A stretch of DNA of 33,509 nt from an uncultured Prevotella sp. Lineage in GTDB: Bacteria > Bacteroidota > Bacteroidia > Bacteroidales > Bacteroidaceae. Both the position numbers and the translations under genes were made by a program. Below are positions 8,304 through 17,019 of this stretch, piece after piece (position 1 is the first letter of the stretch; each line of letters begins with the position of its first letter). The notes beneath the pieces were generated by a model. It saw nothing but the letters and a program-made list of their open reading frames with translations, had not been told where the DNA came from and did no database searches. The DNA is taken from assembly GCA_900543975.1 (NCBI GenBank), contig UQTI01000032.1, positions 1 through 33,509 on the forward strand, in the 5' to 3' direction.

Positions 8304-9937
8304 TACCCAAAGTTTTGGGTGAGGTTTGCGTTCAGGTCGATACATTTCTGCGGTATCGGGAAAACGGTAGTGAAACCGTTCGACTCGTTTGCCACAGGCG
8401 TGCGCAGGTCGTAAGCCTGGCAGAAGCGCCCGAAACGGATAAGGTCCTGACGGCGCCAGCCCTCCCACGCCAGTTCAAGCAGACGCTCGGTGAGGATGTT
8501 GTCGATGGTGGCAGGACGCGGAGCCATGCCCACCCTTGCGCGAACGGCATTCATGTCGGCATAGCCGTCGCCGCCGTTGCGCACCTCTGCCTCTGCACGC
8601 ATGAGAAGCACATCAGCATAACGGAAAAGCACAATGTCGTTGTCGGGCATGCGGCCGTCGGAGTATGCCGTGCGGTCGACCTCATATTTCTTCATTCTCG
8701 CCCCTGCCGTCTGGATATACTTGCTTGCCGTGAGGTTTATCTCAACGGCCAACGGCATGTATTCAAGTTGCTCGCCATTGTCGAGCATCACAGGCTTGCC
8801 GTCGACCTCCACCTTTCCTGAATAATAGTTGAGCTCAAAACGGGTGTCGACCTCTGCTGTGCCGTAGCCGTTGGCTCTGACCGCATAGACGGTGGCGCAG
8901 GGACCGTTCTCTGACGCGCCGCCATAGGCACCGCCGTGGGCATAATGGCGCGAGCGGAAGAGATAATGGAACTCATTGTTGAAAAGCGTCTTGTCCATGG
9001 GGATGGTGAAGATGTTTTCTACCGATGTCTCGTTGTGCACGGCAAAGCATGAGGCATAATCGTCGGCAAGACGGTAGCCTGAAGAGGTTATCTTGTCGCA
9101 ATAGGCCTTGCATGTGGCCCATGCGTTGAGCTGCCTGCCATCGACATCGAACATTATGTCTTTGCCAGACGGACGTGTGCCGTCTGTCCAGTTGTCGTCG
9201 GCATAGACCTCTGCGTTGAGCGCAATCTTTGCCAGGAGGAACCACGCCACAGGCTGCGTCATGCGCCCATAGTTGTTGCCTTGCAGGTTAGAATGGCCGT
9301 CGGGAAGGAGCGGCGCCACCTCTTGCAGCTCCTTTACCACATAACGCATGACGTCGGAACGCTCGCTCTGTTTGAGCGATGCCGTGGTCTGGTTTGTAGA
9401 CTCAACGATGGGTATGCGTCCGAACATATCCATCGCATAATAATAGAACATTGCCCTCACGGCCCTTACCTCTGCCTCATAAGCTTTTTTCTGGTCGGCG
9501 GTAAGGAGCGACGAGTAGGTGTCGATGGTCTCAAGCGAACCTGTGGAGAGCACGATCACCTTGTAGAGATATTTCCACACGTTGTAGAGGTCGGTGTCGG
9601 TGGCCGTCCATTTGTGCTCGTACATGTTCTGCCATAAACCGCCATCATACCAGTTGCCGCCACGGATAGGCACTATAGCCTCATCGGTGGTCAGCGTGTT
9701 ATAGTCGTAAACGCCACGGCAGGTGCCTTGAAGGCCCTCACCCTCCTGGCTTGAACCTATATAATTGTAGAACGAGGCCACGGCGTTGACATACAGGTTT
9801 GAGGCCGAGTCGTAAGCCTCGTCTGCCGAAACCTGGTCCTTCGGATGCTCGTCGAGACATGCGGTAAGACACAAAGGCACGGAAAACGCAAGCGTCAGCG
9901 ACAGATGCTTGCAATATTTTAAAAGGTTATGTTTCAT
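8294..9937 (-). CDS. SusD/RagB family nutrient-binding outer-membrane lipoprotein
   Basis: This 547-residue protein is the surface lipoprotein partner of the SusC channel encoded directly upstream. The signal peptide ends in a lipobox LTAC (Cys 27), followed by LDEHPKDQ. The N-terminal SusD helices contain EAEVRAVRAMFYYYAMDMFGRIPIV, and the C-terminal part has LLELAWEGWRRQDLIRFGRF, the usual SusD signature, ending near NFGYKE. The gene follows susC after 30 bp and is probably co-transcribed. No glycoside hydrolase, sulfatase, ECF sigma or hybrid two-component gene lies next to the pair, so the substrate cannot be inferred. The 3' end is part of a tandem duplication. Confidence 0.95.
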   Translation of the reverse strand: MKHNLLKYCKHLSLTLAFSVPLCLTACLDEHPKDQVSADEAYDSASNLYVNAVASFYNYIGSSQEGEGLQGTCRGVYDYNTLTTDEAIVPIRGGNWYDGGLWQNMYEHKWTATDTDLYNVWKYLYKVIVLSTGSLETIDTYSSLLTADQKKAYEAEVRAVRAMFYYYAMDMFGRIPIVESTNQTTASLKQSERSDVMRYVVKELQEVAPLLPDGHSNLQGNNYGRMTQPVAWFLLAKIALNAEVYADDNWTDGTRPSGKDIMFDVDGRQLNAWATCKAYCDKITSSGYRLADDYASCFAVHNETSVENIFTIPMDKTLFNNEFHYLFRSRHYAHGGAYGGASENGPCATVYAVRANGYGTAEVDTRFELNYYSGKVEVDGKPVMLDNGEQLEYMPLAVEINLTASKYIQTAGARMKKYEVDRTAYSDGRMPDNDIVLFRYADVLLMRAEAEVRNGGDGYADMNAVRARVGMAPRPATIDNILTERLLELAWEGWRRQDLIRFGRFCQAYDLRTPVANESNGFTTVFPIPQKCIDLNANLTQNFGYKE

Positions 9938-9967
9938 AACAAAAAGTGAAGCTTTAGATGGTTCGTA

Positions 9968-12670
9968 TCAAAACTGTATGCTCACCCCAACAGAATAGGT
10001 TCTGTAGAGCGGATAATTGCGCTTATCGTCAATGCCGAGCGTGGAGTTGACAACGCTGCTGTTGATGATTGGGGTCAGTCCGCTATACGACGTTATGGTG
10101 GCGAGGTTGTTAACGCTGCACGAGAGACGCAGCGAGCGCACCGTACGGCTCTTTACCGGGATGTTATAGCCAAGGGTCAGATACTCGAAGTTGAGATAGT
10201 CGCCACGCTCCAGCCAATAGTCGGAGATGTTCTGGTCAACGATGTTCTTCTTGGGTGCTGACGCAAGCACGTTATAGTCGGGGAAGCTCGACATGTTAGA
10301 GTAAGCCAGTCCGGTGCCGTTGAAGATCTTGTGTCCGAACGCGCCATTCATCTGCAACGACAGATAGAAATCTTTGTAACGCAGACTGATGTTGGAGCCG
10401 AGCAGCACCTTAGGCGTGGCCTGACCGCAGATGCGGCGGTCGCCACCATCGCCAAAATCGACGGTGCCGTTGCCGTCAAGGTCCTCGATGTCATATTTGT
10501 TGGTGCCGTTTTCATCGACATAGAGCCCCTTGCAGTGGGGCAGGTAGAACACGCCGAGCGGCTGTCCGACGATCTGATAGAGCACATGGTTGTTGTCGCC
10601 GCCGTTCTGTCCTGCGCCGTCAAGCAAGCCGATGGCCGTAATGTTGGCCGCCGACATGTCCATGCCGTTATAACGTCCGCTCAGCGACAGCAGTTTGTTC
10701 TTCTGGTAAGAGACGTTGAGGTTGATGTTGAGGTCAACGTCGCGTGTCTGCACAGGAGCCACCGACAGGCCCAGCTCCACACCGCTGTTCTCCATCGATC
10801 CGATGTTGGCAAGCAGCTTGTCAAAAGCGAAGGGCGGCACGGGCACGTCGTAAGAGTAGAGCATGTTGGTGGTCTTTGAGTAATAATACTCGGCGGTGAG
10901 CATCAGCCGGTTGTTCCACAGTCCGAGGTCGGCGCCGATGTTGAACGTCGACTTTGTCTCCCACTTAAGGTCGGGGTTGTTGTTGCGCACCATACCGAGC
11001 GTCACCGTGGGTGTGTTGTAGGCCATGACCAGCCCCGTTGGGCGCAATGTGTTCTGCGAGGTGTAGGCCGATATGCCGCCGAGGTTGCCCGACTGTCCGT
11101 AGCCCATGTGCAGCTTAAGCGTCGATAACAGACGCTGGTTCTTCATGAACGGCTCCTTCATGACATCCCATGTGGCAGACAGCGAGGGGAAGAAGCCCCA
11201 TGTGTTGTTGTCGCCCACCATCGATGAGCCGTCACCGCGGGTGGTGGCAGAGAGCGAGTAGCGGTCGAGCAGACTGTATGTTGCCGTTGCCATGACCGAA
11301 GCCAGATGGCGGTCTTCATAGGAACTGCCTGTAGCGCCGAACGGCCGTGTGGCTGCCGCGCCGATGTTGTTATAGCCGAAAGCGTTGGTCGTTATGCCCT
11401 TGGCTTGGGTGCGGAAAGCCGTGAACTCCTGTTGCTGATATTCAGCCCCCACGCTTGCCTTCAACGCATGTATGCCCCAGGTCTTGTCATAGTTGAGGGC
11501 GATGTTGCCGAGCCACTCCTGCCTCTTTTCCTCACCACGCAACACGTTGCCTTGCGCCCACACCCAGGTGGGACAAAACTGTGACAGCTCTGTTGACGAA
11601 TAAGAGTAGGAGCCGAAGGCCGTGAGCTTCAGCCCCGGCAACAGGTCATACGACAGGCGAAGGTGCGTGTTGAAGTTCAGGTCTTTCTGGTCGTTCTTCT
11701 CTTCCAGCACCGCCATCGGCGGGTTTATGCGATAGGCAGTCTGGTTCTTTGTCCAGTTGCCGTTGGCGTCGCGTCCGACCTGATATGTAGGGTTCTGACA
11801 GGCTGCCGAATAGAACAGCATCTGCGTGTCGTAGATGTCGTTATTGCGGAAGGAGGAGCCGAACACGCCAAACTCGCCCACGAGCCGGTTGTTGAAAGCT
11901 TTCTGTGTGGCATCAAGCTTTGCCACAAAATTGTCGTATTTGCGGTCCTTTATTATGGTGTTGTGGTCTATTATTCCGAACGAGGCACGATAATTTGACT
12001 CTGGCGTGCCACCGCTGAAGGCAAGATAATGGTTCTGCACGAGAGCCGTGCGCGTGATGGCCTTGAAGAAATCGGTATCGTGTCCGGCATCGTTACAATA
12101 AACGCCGAGACTTTTGGCGGTAGCCACATAATCTGCCGCACTAAGCATGTCGAGATGCTTGTACATGCTCTCAAAGCCGATGTTGCCTTCGTAGGATATT
12201 CGGAAGCCGCCTCCTGTGCCTTTCTTCGTGGTGAGCACGATGACGCCCGAGGCTCCGCGCGAGCCATACTGTGATGTCTCCGCTGCGTTCTTCAACACCT
12301 CGAAGCTCTCGATGTCGGCAGGATAGATGGTAGAAAGGGTTGCGATGTCGGAGGTCACGCCATCGATGATGACAAGCGGGTCGTTTCCGCCAAGAATTGA
12401 TGTGGTGCCGCGCACACGCACGCTGTTGAGCATGGCCATGCGGTCGAGACCATTGGTGCCGACGTTCACGCCCGCCGTCTTGCCGTTGATGACGTCGAGG
12501 GCGTTGTTGACCATGCCTTTCTGCGAGTCGTTGACATCCTTCTCGGTGTTCTGAGCGGCTACAGCGCACGGCAAGACCGAAGCGAACACCGCCACTGCCA
12601 GTCGGGTTGTTTTTATAAAGGCGCGACATCCTTTAAAGAATCTCTTTTTAGGTTTTCGATTTAGATCCAT
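9968..12670 (-). CDS. SusC/RagA family TonB-dependent outer-membrane transporter, short form
   Basis: This is the outer-membrane beta-barrel channel that imports ligand captured by SusD, using TonB energy. The 900-residue protein has an N-terminal hydrophobic segment (about 22-40, ending AVAAQ), then at once the plug: ALDVINGKTAGVNV, VRVRGTTSILGGNDPLVIIDG, and IESFEVLKNAAETSQYGSRGASGVIVLTTKKG. The barrel ends in a typical YSVGVSIQF with terminal Phe. The carboxypeptidase-regulatory-like domain usual at the N-terminus of SusC proteins is absent, which accounts for the length below the usual roughly 1000 residues. The start ATG at 12670 is preceded by a candidate promoter and three direct repeats. 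It forms an operon with susD. Confidence 0.95.
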   Translation of the reverse strand: MDLNRKPKKRFFKGCRAFIKTTRLAVAVFASVLPCAVAAQNTEKDVNDSQKGMVNNALDVINGKTAGVNVGTNGLDRMAMLNSVRVRGTTSILGGNDPLVIIDGVTSDIATLSTIYPADIESFEVLKNAAETSQYGSRGASGVIVLTTKKGTGGGFRISYEGNIGFESMYKHLDMLSAADYVATAKSLGVYCNDAGHDTDFFKAITRTALVQNHYLAFSGGTPESNYRASFGIIDHNTIIKDRKYDNFVAKLDATQKAFNNRLVGEFGVFGSSFRNNDIYDTQMLFYSAACQNPTYQVGRDANGNWTKNQTAYRINPPMAVLEEKNDQKDLNFNTHLRLSYDLLPGLKLTAFGSYSYSSTELSQFCPTWVWAQGNVLRGEEKRQEWLGNIALNYDKTWGIHALKASVGAEYQQQEFTAFRTQAKGITTNAFGYNNIGAAATRPFGATGSSYEDRHLASVMATATYSLLDRYSLSATTRGDGSSMVGDNNTWGFFPSLSATWDVMKEPFMKNQRLLSTLKLHMGYGQSGNLGGISAYTSQNTLRPTGLVMAYNTPTVTLGMVRNNNPDLKWETKSTFNIGADLGLWNNRLMLTAEYYYSKTTNMLYSYDVPVPPFAFDKLLANIGSMENSGVELGLSVAPVQTRDVDLNINLNVSYQKNKLLSLSGRYNGMDMSAANITAIGLLDGAGQNGGDNNHVLYQIVGQPLGVFYLPHCKGLYVDENGTNKYDIEDLDGNGTVDFGDGGDRRICGQATPKVLLGSNISLRYKDFYLSLQMNGAFGHKIFNGTGLAYSNMSSFPDYNVLASAPKKNIVDQNISDYWLERGDYLNFEYLTLGYNIPVKSRTVRSLRLSCSVNNLATITSYSGLTPIINSSVVNSTLGIDDKRNYPLYRTYSVGVSIQF

Positions 12671-12717
12671 AACAAATGTTAGCTTGTCGGTTACAAAAAA
12701 CGTTTTCTACGCATTTG

Positions 12718-12725
12718 CAAAAATA
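12718..12725 (-). promoter_or_regulatory. Candidate -7 element of the susC-susD operon
   Basis: TATTTTTG on the minus strand matches the Bacteroidetes TAnnTTTG box. Transcription would start near 12711, about 40 nt before the susC ATG. Three direct repeats lie immediately upstream. Confidence 0.5.
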
Positions 12726-12737
12726 TAAAAATATCTT

Positions 12738-12817
12738 AAACCGACAAAATTTCTTTAACCCAAAACCTGCAAAAATTTCTTTATCTCCCTAAACCTGCAA
12801 AATTTCTTTATCTCCCC
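12738..12817. repeat. Three direct repeats upstream of the susC promoter (candidate operator)
   Basis: Units begin at 12738, 12763 and 12791 and share AAACC-GCAAAATTTCTTTA-TCTCCC. The last two are almost identical; the first is more divergent (ACCGACAAAATTTCTTTAACC). Spacing is 25 and 28 bp. They lie between the HA-domain gene and the susC -7 box, covering the -33 region and upstream, where a regulator would bind. Confidence 0.65.
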
Positions 12818-12827
12818 AAAACTAACA

Positions 12828-13088
12828 TTATTTTTCATGCTGAGACGATGACATGTCGCCAAAGAGGTCATGCTCCTTGCTCACGGTCAGCCGCATGTCG
12901 CTGAGCGTTTTGAGCAAGGCTAAGCGATCGGGCGGCAGGAGGCCTTGCTTCGCACGTTTTTTGTTGTATTTCCACCAGTTGAGCAGCCCGCGGTTCTCCA
13001 CCTTTTTCTTGTCGGGCAGATGTCCATGCTCCGACACATATTTCTTAAGGAGACTGTAATGCTCCATCCATCTCTCTTCGTTTGTCAT
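12828..13088 (-). CDS. Single-domain helicase-associated (HA) domain protein
   Basis: An 86-residue protein made almost wholly of one helicase-associated-type repeat: WMEHYSLLKKYVSEHGHLP at residues 7-25, then LLNWWKYNKKRAKQGLLPPDRLALLKTL at about 34-61. The spaced Trp, HGxxP, W and RxxxLxxL residues are the family pattern. Such three-helix domains occur in tandem at the ends of some helicases and as free small proteins in Bacteroidales; a nucleic-acid-binding role is an inference. The last 20 residues (EHDLFGDMSSSQHEK) are polar. It is on the same strand as susC but separated from it by the repeat-bearing promoter region. Confidence 0.7.
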   Translation of the reverse strand: MTNEERWMEHYSLLKKYVSEHGHLPDKKKVENRGLLNWWKYNKKRAKQGLLPPDRLALLKTLSDMRLTVSKEHDLFGDMSSSQHEK

Positions 13089-13345
13089 ATTTTTTCGTTT
13101 TTAAAAGGATGCGGCAAAATGGAATCCATTTTGTCACCCCATAATGTTTTTCAACATAAAAGTAGGAAATTATCGGGAACGAACAAAACAAAAACAATTT
13201 TTTATATGTAAAGCCCAAATTCTTATTTGAAGCCAAACAACAGATGTTTTTCTTATGGCACACTATTTGCAAGTCTAAAAGCAAAAGAAATAAGATTAAG
13301 CAAAAGAAATCAGATTAAGAAATAAAAACAAAAAACATAACAGCT

Positions 13346-15400
13346 ATGCAGAAAGGTAATATCGGGGTTACAACCGAGAACATATTCCCCGTCATCAAAA
13401 AGTTCCTCTATTCTGACCATGAGATTTTCTTGCGCGAGATGGTGTCTAACGCTGTCGACGCGACACAGAAGATGAAGACGCTGGCAGAGCGCGGCGACTT
13501 CAAAGGCGAGCTGGGCGACCTCACCGTGCGCGTGAGCCTCGACGCCGACAAAGGCACGCTGACCATCAGCGACCGCGGCATCGGCATGACAGAGGAGGAG
13601 ATTGACAAATACATCAACCAGATTGCCTTCTCAGGTGTGAACGACTTCCTCGACAAATATAAGGACAACGCCAACGCTATCATTGGCCACTTCGGTCTTG
13701 GCTTCTACTCTTCATTCATGGTGAGCAAGAAGGTGGAGATCGTGACACGCAGCTACAAAGACGGCGCAAAGGCCGTGAAATGGAGCTGTGACGGCAGTCC
13801 TGAGTTTGAAATCAGCGATGCAGAGAAAGAGGATCGTGGTTCCGACATCATTCTCTACATCGACGACGACTGCAAGGAATTTCTTGACAAGATCAAGATT
13901 CAGGAGTTGCTGAACAAGTATTGCAAGTTTATGCCTGTGCCCGTGGCCTTCGGCAAGAAGACCGAGTGGAAGGACGGCAAGCAGGTAGACACCGACGAGG
14001 ACAACATTATAAACAATGTGGAGCCGCTGTGGACAAAGACACCGAGCACACTGAAGGACGAAGACTACAAGTCGTTCTACCGCACGCTCTACCCCATGCA
14101 GGACGAGCCGCTGTTCTGGATTCACCTCAACGTCGACTATCCGTTCAACCTCACCGGCATACTCTACTTCCCACGCATAAAGAGCAACATCGAGCTGCAG
14201 CGCAACAAGATTCAGCTCTACTGCAACCAGGTGTTCGTGACCGATCAGGTGGAGGGCATCGTGCCTGAGTTCCTCACTCTGCTGCACGGCGTTATCGACT
14301 CGCCCGACATTCCTCTGAACGTGAGCCGCTCATATCTTCAGAGCGATGCTAACGTGAAGAAGATTTCTACCTACATCACCAAGAAGGTGGCAGACCGCCT
14401 TAACAGCATCTTCAAGGAGAACCGCAAGGAGTATGAGGAGAAATGGGACGACCTGAAGCTCTTCATCCACTACGGCATGCTGTCACAGGACGATTTCTAC
14501 GACCGCGCCAAAGATTTTGCCCTCTTCAAGGACGTGGATGGCAAGCACTACACCTACGAGGAGTATAAGACGCTCATCAAGGACAACCAGACCGACAAGG
14601 AAGGCAACCTCATCTATCTGTATGCCACCGACAAGGAGGGACAGTATAGCTTCATAGAGAGCGCCAAGGGCAAGGGCTACAACGTGCTGTTGTTCGATGG
14701 ACAGCTTGACGTGCCTATGGCATCGATGCTGGAGCAGAAGCTTGAGAAGAGCCGCTTCACACGCGTTGACAGCGACGTGGTTGACCACCTCATCGTGAAA
14801 GACGACAAGAAGGAGGAGAGCCTTGACAAGGACACGAGTGACAATCTGTCAGAGATGTTCCGCTCACAGATGCCAAAAATGGACAAGGCCGAGTTCTACG
14901 TTCAGGTTGAGTCGTTGGGCGAGCAGGCGCTGCCTGTAATCATCACCCAGAGCGAGTATATGCGTCGTATGAAGGAGATGAGCCGCTACCAGGCAGGCAT
15001 GGCCTTCTACGCACAGATGCCCGACGCTTACAACATTGTGCTCAACAGCGACCACGCCCTCATCAAGGGCATCGTGGAGAGCGAGAACACCGCTTGTGCT
15101 GACGAGCTGAAGCCTGTTGTCAGCGAGATGAAGGGCCTGCAGGCTCGCCTTGCTGCCTTGCATCAGAGCCAGAGCGGCAAGAAGCCCGAGGAGATCTCTC
15201 AGGAGGAGAAAGACGATGTCAAGAACACCGAGAAGAGCCTTGAGGAGCAGCGCACAAAGAAGAAGGACATCCTCAGCGCCTTCGCCAAGGACAACAAGGT
15301 TGTGCATCAGCTCATCGACCTCGCTCTGCTTCAGAACGGCATGTTGAAGGGTGCCGCCCTCGATGCTTTCCTGAAGCGTTCTGTCGACATGATCAAATAA
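13346..15400 (+). CDS. htpG: Molecular chaperone HtpG (Hsp90)
   Basis: HtpG is the bacterial Hsp90, a cytosolic dimeric ATP-driven chaperone. The 684-residue protein has the GHKL ATPase domain at the N-terminus: EMVSNAVDA (Glu 31, Asn 35, Asp 38), DRGIGMTEEEI and the lid GHFGLGFYSSFMV. The middle domain contains GVIDSPDIPLNVSRSYLQ with the catalytic-loop Arg. The C-terminal part has a charged stretch (about 600-640, KKPEEISQEEKDDVKN) that is longer than in E. coli HtpG and resembles other Bacteroidetes members. It is monocistronic, with a gene-free 257-bp AT-rich leader region upstream (TATTTGC at 13264-13270 may be the -7 box) and its own terminator downstream. Confidence 0.97.
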   Translation: MQKGNIGVTTENIFPVIKKFLYSDHEIFLREMVSNAVDATQKMKTLAERGDFKGELGDLTVRVSLDADKGTLTISDRGIGMTEEEIDKYINQIAFSGVNDFLDKYKDNANAIIGHFGLGFYSSFMVSKKVEIVTRSYKDGAKAVKWSCDGSPEFEISDAEKEDRGSDIILYIDDDCKEFLDKIKIQELLNKYCKFMPVPVAFGKKTEWKDGKQVDTDEDNIINNVEPLWTKTPSTLKDEDYKSFYRTLYPMQDEPLFWIHLNVDYPFNLTGILYFPRIKSNIELQRNKIQLYCNQVFVTDQVEGIVPEFLTLLHGVIDSPDIPLNVSRSYLQSDANVKKISTYITKKVADRLNSIFKENRKEYEEKWDDLKLFIHYGMLSQDDFYDRAKDFALFKDVDGKHYTYEEYKTLIKDNQTDKEGNLIYLYATDKEGQYSFIESAKGKGYNVLLFDGQLDVPMASMLEQKLEKSRFTRVDSDVVDHLIVKDDKKEESLDKDTSDNLSEMFRSQMPKMDKAEFYVQVESLGEQALPVIITQSEYMRRMKEMSRYQAGMAFYAQMPDAYNIVLNSDHALIKGIVESENTACADELKPVVSEMKGLQARLAALHQSQSGKKPEEISQEEKDDVKNTEKSLEEQRTKKKDILSAFAKDNKVVHQLIDLALLQNGMLKGAALDAFLKRSVDMIK

Positions 15401-15405
15401 GAAAC

Positions 15406-15469
15406 AGCTGGCGCATGAAACGTGCGAACAAGCTGACGCATGAAACGTGCGAACGAGCTTGCGCATAAA
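15406..15469. repeat. Tandem 25-bp repeats after the htpG stop
   Basis: Two full units (15406-15430 and 15431-15455) of AGCTG-CGCATGAAACGTGCGAAC and a partial third (15456-15469) lie between the htpG stop codon and its terminator. Each unit contains a short CGCA/TGCG inverted repeat. Confidence 0.75.
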
Positions 15470-15483
15470 GGCATAAAAACAAT

Positions 15484-15538
15484 AAAGGTAGGAGACAAAC
15501 CACTCGTCAAGGGTGCTTGTCTCCTACCTTTTTTTTAT
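15484..15538 (+). terminator. Rho-independent terminator of htpG
   Basis: A perfect 15-bp stem (15484-15498 with 15517-15531, AAAGGTAGGAGACAA on the left arm) with an 18-nt loop is followed by a long T-run. Because of flanking A and T runs it may also serve the convergent LacI-type gene. Confidence 0.9.
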
Positions 15539-15604
15539 TTTTACCTTTTTTACTTTTAGAAAAATACAGAAAGACCTAAAGATAAAAATGGTTTAGATGC
15601 AAAA

Positions 15605-16618
15605 TCATCCAGCTGTCGACTCGCGATCAATAATCTCGCCACGCAACACCACATCTTCCGTTGCCTTTGCGTCATCAGCGACATGAGCCATGATTAGTCG
15701 ACAGGTCTCCGTTGCCATCTGTTCCACGGGTTGCTCAACAGCCGTTATCGTTGGATGAACAAGCGTGCAGAGCGTGGTGCCCGACATGCAGCAGATGCGC
15801 ACATCGTCAGGAATGCGCAACCCTCTTTTCTGAATGACGCTCTTGGCGCCTAAGAGAGCCGTCTCCGTGAAGCCGAACACGGCATCGAAAGCAGTTCCTT
15901 GTTCGATGAACCGTTTCATGACCTTGCTGCCTTCATCGGCGCTCAATGCCGACGGCAACACCAGCGCAGGGTCATAGGCGATGTTATATTTCTCAAGCGC
16001 CTCTCTGTAACCACGCCGACGCTCCACGCCGTTGCGTATACGCTCAGGGCCTGAGATGTAGACTATGCGCTTACATCCGCTGCGTATGAGGCGCTCAACC
16101 ATAAAAAAAGACATCACCACATCGTCAAGACGCACCTTTGACACGTCAAGGTTCTCAACCGTGCGGTCAAAGAACACCAATGGAATGCCACGCGCCATCA
16201 CCCTTTGATAGAGGTCGGCGTTACGTTCCTTGTCACACACGCTTACAATGATGCCGTCAACCATACATTGTACCATCATCTCGATGTTCTCGCGTTCCTG
16301 TTCTGCGTCCTCGTTTGACGTGGCAATGAGCACATTGTACCCGTGCTTACGCAAGATGGTCTGTGCATGGCTGATGAAGGTCATGTAGAAGGACGTTACG
16401 ATTTCAGGAATGACGATGCCGATGTTGTGAGAGTGCTGTTTGCGCAAGTTCACAGCCAACTCGTTACGGTGGTAACCCATTCGACGAGCGGTCTCTGTGA
16501 TCAGCCTCATCGTGTCCTCCTTCACGTTTTGCGAGTCTCCAGACAGGGCGCGTGAGACGGTCGACTTGGAGATGCCCAGCTCATTGGCAATGTCCTTTAT
16601 TGTGACGTATCTTGACAT
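15605..16618 (-). CDS. LacI family transcriptional regulator
   Basis: A 337-residue sugar-responsive repressor or activator. The N-terminal helix-turn-helix lies at residues 5-26 (VTIKDIANELGISKSTVSRA) with the hinge helix near residue 50-60 (ELAVNLRKQHS), which binds the minor groove at a central CpG. The rest is a periplasmic-binding-protein-like effector domain (NIGIVIPEI, GIIVSVCDKE, LVFFDRTVE, RRRGYREAL, TAVEQPVEQM). It is transcribed away from the sugar transporter and dehydrogenase genes, and the intergenic DNA contains repeated sequences suitable as operators, so it most likely controls that operon and itself. The inducer is unknown. Confidence 0.95.
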   Translation of the reverse strand: MSRYVTIKDIANELGISKSTVSRALSGDSQNVKEDTMRLITETARRMGYHRNELAVNLRKQHSHNIGIVIPEIVTSFYMTFISHAQTILRKHGYNVLIATSNEDAEQERENIEMMVQCMVDGIIVSVCDKERNADLYQRVMARGIPLVFFDRTVENLDVSKVRLDDVVMSFFMVERLIRSGCKRIVYISGPERIRNGVERRRGYREALEKYNIAYDPALVLPSALSADEGSKVMKRFIEQGTAFDAVFGFTETALLGAKSVIQKRGLRIPDDVRICCMSGTTLCTLVHPTITAVEQPVEQMATETCRLIMAHVADDAKATEDVVLRGEIIDRESTAG

Positions 16619-16649
16619 TCTTGATTTTTCGTTTTAGTTAGTACATCTG

Positions 16650-16657
16650 CAAATTTA
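16650..16657 (-). promoter_or_regulatory. Candidate -7 element of the LacI-type gene
   Basis: TAAATTTG followed by CAG on the minus strand matches TAnnTTTG and lies 31 bp before the ATG at 16618. The identical octamer plus GCAG is found in the divergent promoter at 16904-16911. Confidence 0.55.
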
Positions 16658-16723
16658 GCACTTTTATTTTTAAAATAAGGTCTTCGAAGCTTTTTTTTGC
16701 TGTAAACAAAAAAAACTTTTAGA

Positions 16724-16858
16724 GAAGCCAGATGAGCAAAGAAGCCAGATGAGCAGAGCCAAGCTCGGGCAAGCTCGGCCACAGCGAGAAAAGGTGTTAA
16801 AAACAAAATTCATTGGGAACGATTGCGGAAAAAGGGAACGATTGCGGGAACGATTGCG
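16724..16858. repeat. Repeated sequences in the divergent regulator/transporter intergenic region
   Basis: Three copies of GGGAACGATTGCG lie at 16815-16827, 16834-16846 and 16846-16858. They have an AACGATT core with a CpG, as in many LacI-family operators, though the two halves are not a perfect palindrome. Further upstream GAAGCCAGATGAGCA occurs twice (16724-16738, 16741-16755) and AAGCTCGG twice (16761-16768, 16771-16778). The remainder of the 401-bp gap is AT-rich. The triplet is the best candidate for the regulator's binding site. Confidence 0.6.
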
Positions 16859-16903
16859 AAAAAAGATGCATGTTTTTAGCTTTTTCTTTTTGCGGCAATG
16901 TTT

Positions 16904-16911
16904 TAAATTTG
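16904..16911 (+). promoter_or_regulatory. Candidate -7 element of the sugar transporter operon
   Basis: TAAATTTG followed by CAG matches TAnnTTTG. Transcription would start near 16917, giving a leader of about 100 nt before the ATG at 17020. The GGGAACGATTGCG triplet ends 46 bp upstream. Confidence 0.55.
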
Positions 16912-17019
16912 CAGCAGAAAACAACAGAAGGACGGTTTTAAGCAAGACCGCTTTCTTGTTGAACCTAAAAAACAAGTTACAAATAACAAAACCAACAAGA
17001 CCTAAAAGGAAATAAAAAA

